DNA from: CAMTWJ01 sp964643605 | GTDB lineage: Bacteria > Patescibacteriota > Saccharimonadia > Saccharimonadales > 2-12-FULL-41-12 | Length of the DNA: 9,682 nt | NCBI GenBank assembly: GCA_964643605.1 | Contig: CAZXTF010000024.1 | Location: 1-9,682, forward strand | Direction of reading: 5' to 3' | Part shown: piece by piece, positions 5,526 through 9,682 of the stretch | How the letters are laid out: each line of letters opens with the position of its first letter | Numbering within the stretch: position 1 is the stretch's first letter | Program-made: the position numbers and the translations under genes | Notes under the pieces: generated by a model | Database searches by the model: none | What the model was told of the DNA's origin: nothing | What the model saw: only the letters and a program-made list of their open reading frames with translations

Positions 5526-5533
5526 GGTATCAT
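5506..5533 (+). promoter_or_regulatory. clpC promoter embedded in CIRCE
   Basis: TTGACT (5506-5511) lies inside the CIRCE spacer. After 16 bases comes TATCAT (5528-5533), preceded by TGG as an extended -10. The start point would be near 5540, giving a 40-base leader with a GGGGG ribosome-binding site (5569-5573) seven bases before the clpC ATG. HrcA bound at CIRCE would cover the -35. A later -10 choice, TATAAG at 5533-5538, has poor spacing. Confidence 0.65.
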
Positions 5534-5580
5534 ATAAGTAGTGGAATAACCACAAAAACCGTATTAACGGGGGTATAAAT

Positions 5581-8043
5581 ATGTTGCCATCATCAGACTT
5601 TCAAGATTTTTTGAATCATCTAACTGAAAATGCGCTTGCTTCTTTGCGTAATGCTGATGCTATTGCTCGCAATAACGGTAGCCCATATGTGGGCACCGAA
5701 CATCTGTTGTTGGGGGTGTTAGCTCAGGAGTCTTCGATTGGTGCAAAGCTACTAGACGGCGCTGGCGTAACATTGCAGAAAGCAAAGTTAGCGCTTAATG
5801 TAGCGCCCAGTAGAGTAGCCGACTCTAGTGCAAAAGGCCTGAGCGAAGTAGCCAAATTAACACTTAAGATGGCCTATGAAATTGCCCAAGATTATAATCA
5901 AGAGTATTGCGGCACCGAACATATTTTGCACAGTATTTTGAGCCAGAAGAACGCTCGGGCTACCGAAATGTTGCGATCTATGGGAATTAGCGTCGATAGC
6001 TTGGTTGTTGAGCTAGAACAATTCTTGAATCGTCAGCAAACCCAAGGGCCAAGCGAGATCGGCAGCGGTAGTCGTAAACGCAAGAAGACTGCCCTTGATT
6101 TCTTTGGAACTGACTTGACCGAAAAAGCATCGAAGGCAAAACTTGACCCGGTAATTGGCCGAGATGCGCAGATTGCTCGTATTATTACTATTTTGAGCCG
6201 ACGAACCAAGAATAATCCGGTGTTGATTGGCGAGCCTGGTGTAGGCAAAACGGCAATTGTTGAGGGGCTAGCTTCTCGAATTGTGGCAGAAGATGTACCA
6301 GATAACTTGCTTGGTAAGCGGATTGTGATGCTTGATCTTGCTGGCATGATCGCAGGGACAAAATACCGAGGTGAGTTCGAGGAGCGACTAAAAAAAGTTA
6401 TGGCTGAGCTGGAGGGTGACACTAAGACAATTATTTTTGTGGATGAGCTGCACCTGATTGTAGGAGCTGGTGCTGCCGAAGGAGCCATGGACGCTGGCAA
6501 TATGCTAAAACCGGCGCTAGCACGGGGTAAGATCCAGCTTGTTGGTGCAACTACTACCGATGAATACTCAAAATATGTTGAAAAAGATGCAGCGCTCGAA
6601 CGACGATTTCAGCCAATATTAGTGCCAGAAGCTACGCCAAGCGAGACGATAAATATCTTGAAAGGGCTGCGTAAGCACTATGAATCTTTTCATAAGGTAC
6701 GGATTAGTGATGAAGTAATTGAGGATACAGTGCGTTTTGCGAGCAGATATCTCAATGACCGCTTTATGCCAGACAAAGCAATCGATTTGCTTGATGAAGC
6801 GTCCGCACATCTGAGAGTCAACAAGGGCAAAACACCGTCAGAACTTCGAAAAGCACAAAAAGAACTGCGACTTCTGCAAGTACGGATTGAAGATGCGGCA
6901 ACTGCCGAAGACTATGAACTAGCTGCAAAATATAAGACCAAGGCTAGTCAGCTATCCAAAGATATTTTGAAATTACAGGCAAAATATAATGACGGCAAAG
7001 TATTGAGTCTCTCGAGTGATGATGTAGCAAACGTAGTTGCTCGGATTACTGGTGTGCCTGTTAATAAAGTAATTCGTAGTGAGGCGAAGTACTTACTGAA
7101 CCTAGAAAAGATCCTCTCCAAGTACGTTATTGGCCAGGAAGAAGCGGTTGAAGCAGTCAGTAAGGCCGTACGACGTAGTCGTAGCGGTATCTCTGATAAT
7201 CGACGCCCAATTGGCTCGTTTGTATTTCTTGGCCCAACTGGTGTTGGCAAAACCGAGCTGGCTCGAGTCTTGGCTCGAGAGTTCTTTGGCTCTGAGGACA
7301 ACATGATCAAAATTGATATGAGTGAGTTTGGTGAGCATCACAACGTCTCTCGACTTATGGGCGCTCCTGCTGGTTATGTCGGCTACGATGACGGCGGTCA
7401 ATTGACTGATAAAATTCGGCGACAGCCCTATAGTCTCGTACTGTTTGACGAGATTGAAAAAGCTCACCCAGATATCTTTAATATCTTGCTACAAATCCTA
7501 GAAGACGGAAAGTTAACAGATGGCAAAGGTCGCTCAATCGACTTTAGTAATACGATTGTCATCATGACAAGCAATATTGGGGCTGAGAAACTTCAGAAAG
7601 AAGTTGAACTTGGCTTTGTGGCAGAAACTACAAAAGACAAAGATAATCTTGATGCGCTCCACGATCGCAACAAAGAAAAAGTCTATGATGAACTGCGTAA
7701 GATGATGCGCCCAGAGTTGATTAACCGAATTGATAAAACTATCGTGTTTAGGACACTTACTAAGAAAAAAATTGGTCATATTTTGGACCTACAACTCGAC
7801 GAATTATCTGCCCGCTTGCTCCGTTCGGGGTTGGCGCTCAAGCTAGATGCTCGGGCTAGACGATACCTTATAGACAAAGGGTACGATACCAAAAATGGTG
7901 TTCGGCCAATGCGTAGACTGCTGCAAGAAGAGCTGGAAGACCCTATCTCTAGTGCCTTGCTCGAGGACAAGTACCAAAAAGGCATGGTGATTACGGTTGC
8001 TGTAAAAGCTGGTACATTGGTCTTTGCTTCAAACAAAGAATAA
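5581..8043 (+). CDS. clpC: ATP-dependent Clp protease ATP-binding subunit ClpC
   Basis: This Hsp100/AAA+ unfoldase delivers substrates to the ClpP peptidase in the cytoplasm. The 820 residues contain two Clp_N repeats (about 5-145), AAA+ module 1 with Walker A GEPGVGKT (217-224) and Walker B DE (288-289), a UVR-type coiled segment (about 421-465), and AAA+ module 2 with Walker A GPTGVGKT (551-558) and DE (623-624). The C-terminal D2-small domain follows. An LGF tripeptide at 677-679 sits where ClpC/ClpA proteins carry the ClpP-docking loop, so it should work with ClpP rather than as a ClpB-type disaggregase. The short UVR-containing middle region, in place of ClpB's long coiled-coil domain, and the absence of a zinc finger separate it from ClpB and ClpE. 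The ATG has a GGGGG Shine-Dalgarno at seven bases. Expression is probably controlled by HrcA through CIRCE. The next gene begins 25 bases downstream. Confidence 0.97.
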   Translation: MLPSSDFQDFLNHLTENALASLRNADAIARNNGSPYVGTEHLLLGVLAQESSIGAKLLDGAGVTLQKAKLALNVAPSRVADSSAKGLSEVAKLTLKMAYEIAQDYNQEYCGTEHILHSILSQKNARATEMLRSMGISVDSLVVELEQFLNRQQTQGPSEIGSGSRKRKKTALDFFGTDLTEKASKAKLDPVIGRDAQIARIITILSRRTKNNPVLIGEPGVGKTAIVEGLASRIVAEDVPDNLLGKRIVMLDLAGMIAGTKYRGEFEERLKKVMAELEGDTKTIIFVDELHLIVGAGAAEGAMDAGNMLKPALARGKIQLVGATTTDEYSKYVEKDAALERRFQPILVPEATPSETINILKGLRKHYESFHKVRISDEVIEDTVRFASRYLNDRFMPDKAIDLLDEASAHLRVNKGKTPSELRKAQKELRLLQVRIEDAATAEDYELAAKYKTKASQLSKDILKLQAKYNDGKVLSLSSDDVANVVARITGVPVNKVIRSEAKYLLNLEKILSKYVIGQEEAVEAVSKAVRRSRSGISDNRRPIGSFVFLGPTGVGKTELARVLAREFFGSEDNMIKIDMSEFGEHHNVSRLMGAPAGYVGYDDGGQLTDKIRRQPYSLVLFDEIEKAHPDIFNILLQILEDGKLTDGKGRSIDFSNTIVIMTSNIGAEKLQKEVELGFVAETTKDKDNLDALHDRNKEKVYDELRKMMRPELINRIDKTIVFRTLTKKKIGHILDLQLDELSARLLRSGLALKLDARARRYLIDKGYDTKNGVRPMRRLLQEELEDPISSALLEDKYQKGMVITVAVKAGTLVFASNKE

Positions 8044-8045
8044 AC

Positions 8046-8054
8046 TGATATACT
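8046..8054 (+). promoter_or_regulatory. Possible extended -10 promoter before the HEXXH gene
   Basis: TGA-TATACT (8046-8054) is an extended -10 match just after the clpC stop. The best -35 candidate, TTGCTT near 8023, is at a poor 19-base spacing. A start near 8061 would leave only about eight bases before ATG 8069, an almost leaderless message, in keeping with the lack of a Shine-Dalgarno there. The gene may instead depend only on clpC read-through. Confidence 0.3.
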
Positions 8055-8068
8055 AATGTATCGAAACT

Positions 8069-9025
8069 ATGCGTTTTAAGAAAATAAGCATTGGCTCTAT
8101 CATTGTTTTGGCAGTTCTTGCTGTTGGTTTATCCAATTTCCGATCTATTTCAGACTGGTATAGCTTACGAGATTACACCCCCCCGCCTCGGGTAGTTGAG
8201 CTAGCTGACCAGACAACTATGCAAGACCAAACAAGAAGGATTTTCTATATTTATCGTCCGAGTCTTGACGATAAGCAGACGTTTAATCGGCATTGTAAGT
8301 CTGGCGAAAAGACAATTGTGCTCGGTTGCTTCATCGAACATAAGGGGATCTATCTGCTTGATGTAGATGACCCTCGCTTGCATGGCATTTTGCAGGTAAC
8401 AGCTGCTCACGAAGTGTTGCACGCTCACTATGACAGGCTAGGTAAGGACGAGAAGACTAGGGTTGATAAGATGCTCGAAGAGGCCTTTACGCAAGTTAGT
8501 AATCAGCGAATTAAGACAACGATTGAGTCGTATCGCTCTTCGGGAGCTGACATATCAAACGAACTGCATTCAATATTGGGTACAGAAGTCGAAAATCTGC
8601 CGAGTGAACTCGAGTCGTATTATAGTAAGTACTTTAAGAATCGCCAGCAAATTGTACAGTACCTAAAACAGTACGAAAGTGCCTTTGAAGACCTAAAGAA
8701 AAAGGTAGAAGAGGACGACAGAAAGCTAGCAAGCCTCAAGCAGACAATCGATGCTAATCAGACGCAACTCGAAGCAGACGGCAGAGATATCGACCAAGAG
8801 CGAAAACGGCTAGATACACTTTTGTCAGCTCGGCAAGTTGAGACATACAACCAGGCGGTACCAAGTTTTAACCAGATGGTTCAGAGTTATAATCAGTTAG
8901 TTGCTCGCACCAAAGATCAGATTGCAGGGTACAACGCACTCGTAGAAGAGCGTAATAATGTAGTGACCCAGCAAGAAGAGCTCCATAAGGCTATCGACAG
9001 CAGCAACCTAACAACCAAACAATAG
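8069..9025 (+). CDS. Membrane-anchored HEXXH putative metalloprotease with C-terminal coiled coil, unknown family
   Basis: The 318-residue protein starts with a basic tip (MRFKK) and one hydrophobic segment (6-21), then a Pro-rich stretch (PPPR, 38-41), so most of it should lie outside the membrane. Residues 110-121 contain HEVLH (H114, E115, H118), the zincin motif, in a predicted helix ending HYD. A third zinc ligand is not certain; E173 in HSILGTE or H166 are candidates. C76 and C87 are the only cysteines in the mature part and could form a disulfide, consistent with export. From about 192 to 310 the protein is a charged helical coiled coil. Within it, 260-295 repeats YN-x-x-V every seven residues. 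I do not recognise the family. A role in envelope protein processing or cell-surface contact is inference. It sits 25 bases after clpC and 15 before radA, probably in one operon. Confidence 0.85.
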   Translation: MRFKKISIGSIIVLAVLAVGLSNFRSISDWYSLRDYTPPPRVVELADQTTMQDQTRRIFYIYRPSLDDKQTFNRHCKSGEKTIVLGCFIEHKGIYLLDVDDPRLHGILQVTAAHEVLHAHYDRLGKDEKTRVDKMLEEAFTQVSNQRIKTTIESYRSSGADISNELHSILGTEVENLPSELESYYSKYFKNRQQIVQYLKQYESAFEDLKKKVEEDDRKLASLKQTIDANQTQLEADGRDIDQERKRLDTLLSARQVETYNQAVPSFNQMVQSYNQLVARTKDQIAGYNALVEERNNVVTQQEELHKAIDSSNLTTKQ

Positions 9026-9040
9026 TGTAAACTATAGGTA

Positions 9041-9682
9041 ATGACAGCAAAAAAATCTGGGGTTCGATTTGTTTGTAGCAATTGTGGCGCTGCTACCAGT
9101 GCGTGGGCAGGGCGTTGTAGTGTGTGTGGCGAGTGGAACACCTTGCAAGAAGAAGCTACGTTGGTCGAGATAGGTAGTGGTGGTACCGCAGCGGCCAAGA
9201 AGTTAGATGTAGTTTTGCCAGCTGCAGTTAGTAAAAAAGACAATCAAAAAAGGATACAAACGCATATCGCCGAGGTAGATACCGTGCTAGGTGGCGGTTT
9301 GGTGCCGGGTAGTGTGGTGTTGATTGCTGGGCAACCCGGTATTGGCAAAAGTACCTTACTCTTACAGATTTCGGCACTACTTGCTAAAGGCGCCAATGTT
9401 TTATATGTTAGCGGAGAAGAGTCAGTACATCAGGTGGGTCTGCGGGCTTCACGGATTGGCGCAAGTGCTGCCAAGTTAAAATTAGCCACCAGCACTAGTG
9501 CAGAAGATATTGCCGGTGCCATGAGCGATGGCACCTACGATGTGATGATTGTCGATTCTATTCAGGCTATTTCTGTTTCGTCGGTAGGGGCCTTAGCCGG
9601 TACAGTTAGCCAGATTACTAATTCAACACATGTGCTCATGGCAGCTGCCAAACAGACAAATACAGCGGTAGTAATGGTAGGG
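9041..9682 (+). CDS. radA: DNA repair protein RadA/Sms (5' part, continues past window end)
   Basis: RadA is a RecA-like, DnaB-like helicase/ATPase that promotes branch migration in recombinational repair. The first 214 codons are present and stay open to the last base. A four-cysteine zinc finger lies at C12, C15, C26 and C29, with the typical WAGRCxxCGEW spacing. Walker A GQPGIGKST lies at 97-105, SGEES follows, and Walker B is MIVDSIQ with D172. The RadA-specific KNRFG motif and the Lon-like C-terminal domain would lie beyond the window. ATG 9041 begins 15 bases after the previous stop; TAGG at 9035-9038 is only a weak ribosome-binding site. A clpC-radA neighbourhood is conserved in Firmicutes; here one extra gene separates them. 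Confidence 0.95.
   Translation, partial: MTAKKSGVRFVCSNCGAATSAWAGRCSVCGEWNTLQEEATLVEIGSGGTAAAKKLDVVLPAAVSKKDNQKRIQTHIAEVDTVLGGGLVPGSVVLIAGQPGIGKSTLLLQISALLAKGANVLYVSGEESVHQVGLRASRIGASAAKLKLATSTSAEDIAGAMSDGTYDVMIVDSIQAISVSSVGALAGTVSQITNSTHVLMAAAKQTNTAVVMVG

Noticed and set aside
1..9682. CRISPR arrays, insertion sequences, prophage or tRNA genes
   Set aside because: No spaced repeats, transposase-like frames, terminal inverted repeats or cloverleaf-like sequences were found; all long frames are housekeeping genes or shadows.

Overview
The window reads as a compact, gene-dense bacterial chromosome segment of moderate GC with standard stop codon usage. Its gene content and style fit a Patescibacteria/CPR genome, most likely a Saccharibacteria (TM7) relative. 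The clues are short housekeeping proteins, several overlapping or nearly touching genes, a transcription unit that looks leaderless, and an exported HEXXH protein with no recognisable family. The taxonomic call is an inference from gene style, not from a marker gene. No mobile element, CRISPR array, tRNA or rRNA is visible. No intergenic gap exceeds about 200 bases.

Left part (1-1136, + strand): the last 19 codons of an unidentified gene, then a 186-base gap. The gap holds an extended -10 promoter and a long, nearly continuous RNA hairpin (106-204). Next come rnhB (RNase HII) and a YraN/UPF0102 nuclease-fold gene, which overlap by 14 bases. The YraN gene converges on a large minus-strand M1 zinc aminopeptidase gene (1133-3691), and the two stop codons share one TTAA palindrome.

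Middle (3692-5580): a divergent promoter region in which the aminopeptidase promoter and a rightward promoter share one -35 hexamer. The rightward promoter serves an 81-residue three-helix membrane protein. A strong 14-bp hairpin and a C-rich, G-poor stretch follow that gene. A tandem 13-base repeat then sits in and beside the nusA promoter, with a hairpin plus U6 in the short nusA leader. nusA stands alone, without rimP, ylxR or infB beside it.

Right part (5492-9682, + strand): a perfect CIRCE operator, with a promoter -35 inside its spacer, precedes clpC. clpC is followed by an exported, coiled-coil HEXXH protein of unknown function and by the start of radA, which runs off the window. The clpC-radA neighbourhood recalls the Firmicutes ctsR-mcsA-mcsB-clpC-radA operon. 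Here the local control element is an HrcA-type operator, and a putative membrane-anchored metalloprotease sits between the two genes.

The genes cover RNA-primer removal and DNA repair (rnhB, radA, possibly yraN), transcription elongation and termination (nusA), and protein turnover (the aminopeptidase and ClpC). The most promising items for novelty are the hairpin RNA upstream of rnhB, the layered control region of nusA, the shared -35 divergent promoter with a predicted leaderless mRNA, and the HEXXH/heptad-repeat exported protein.
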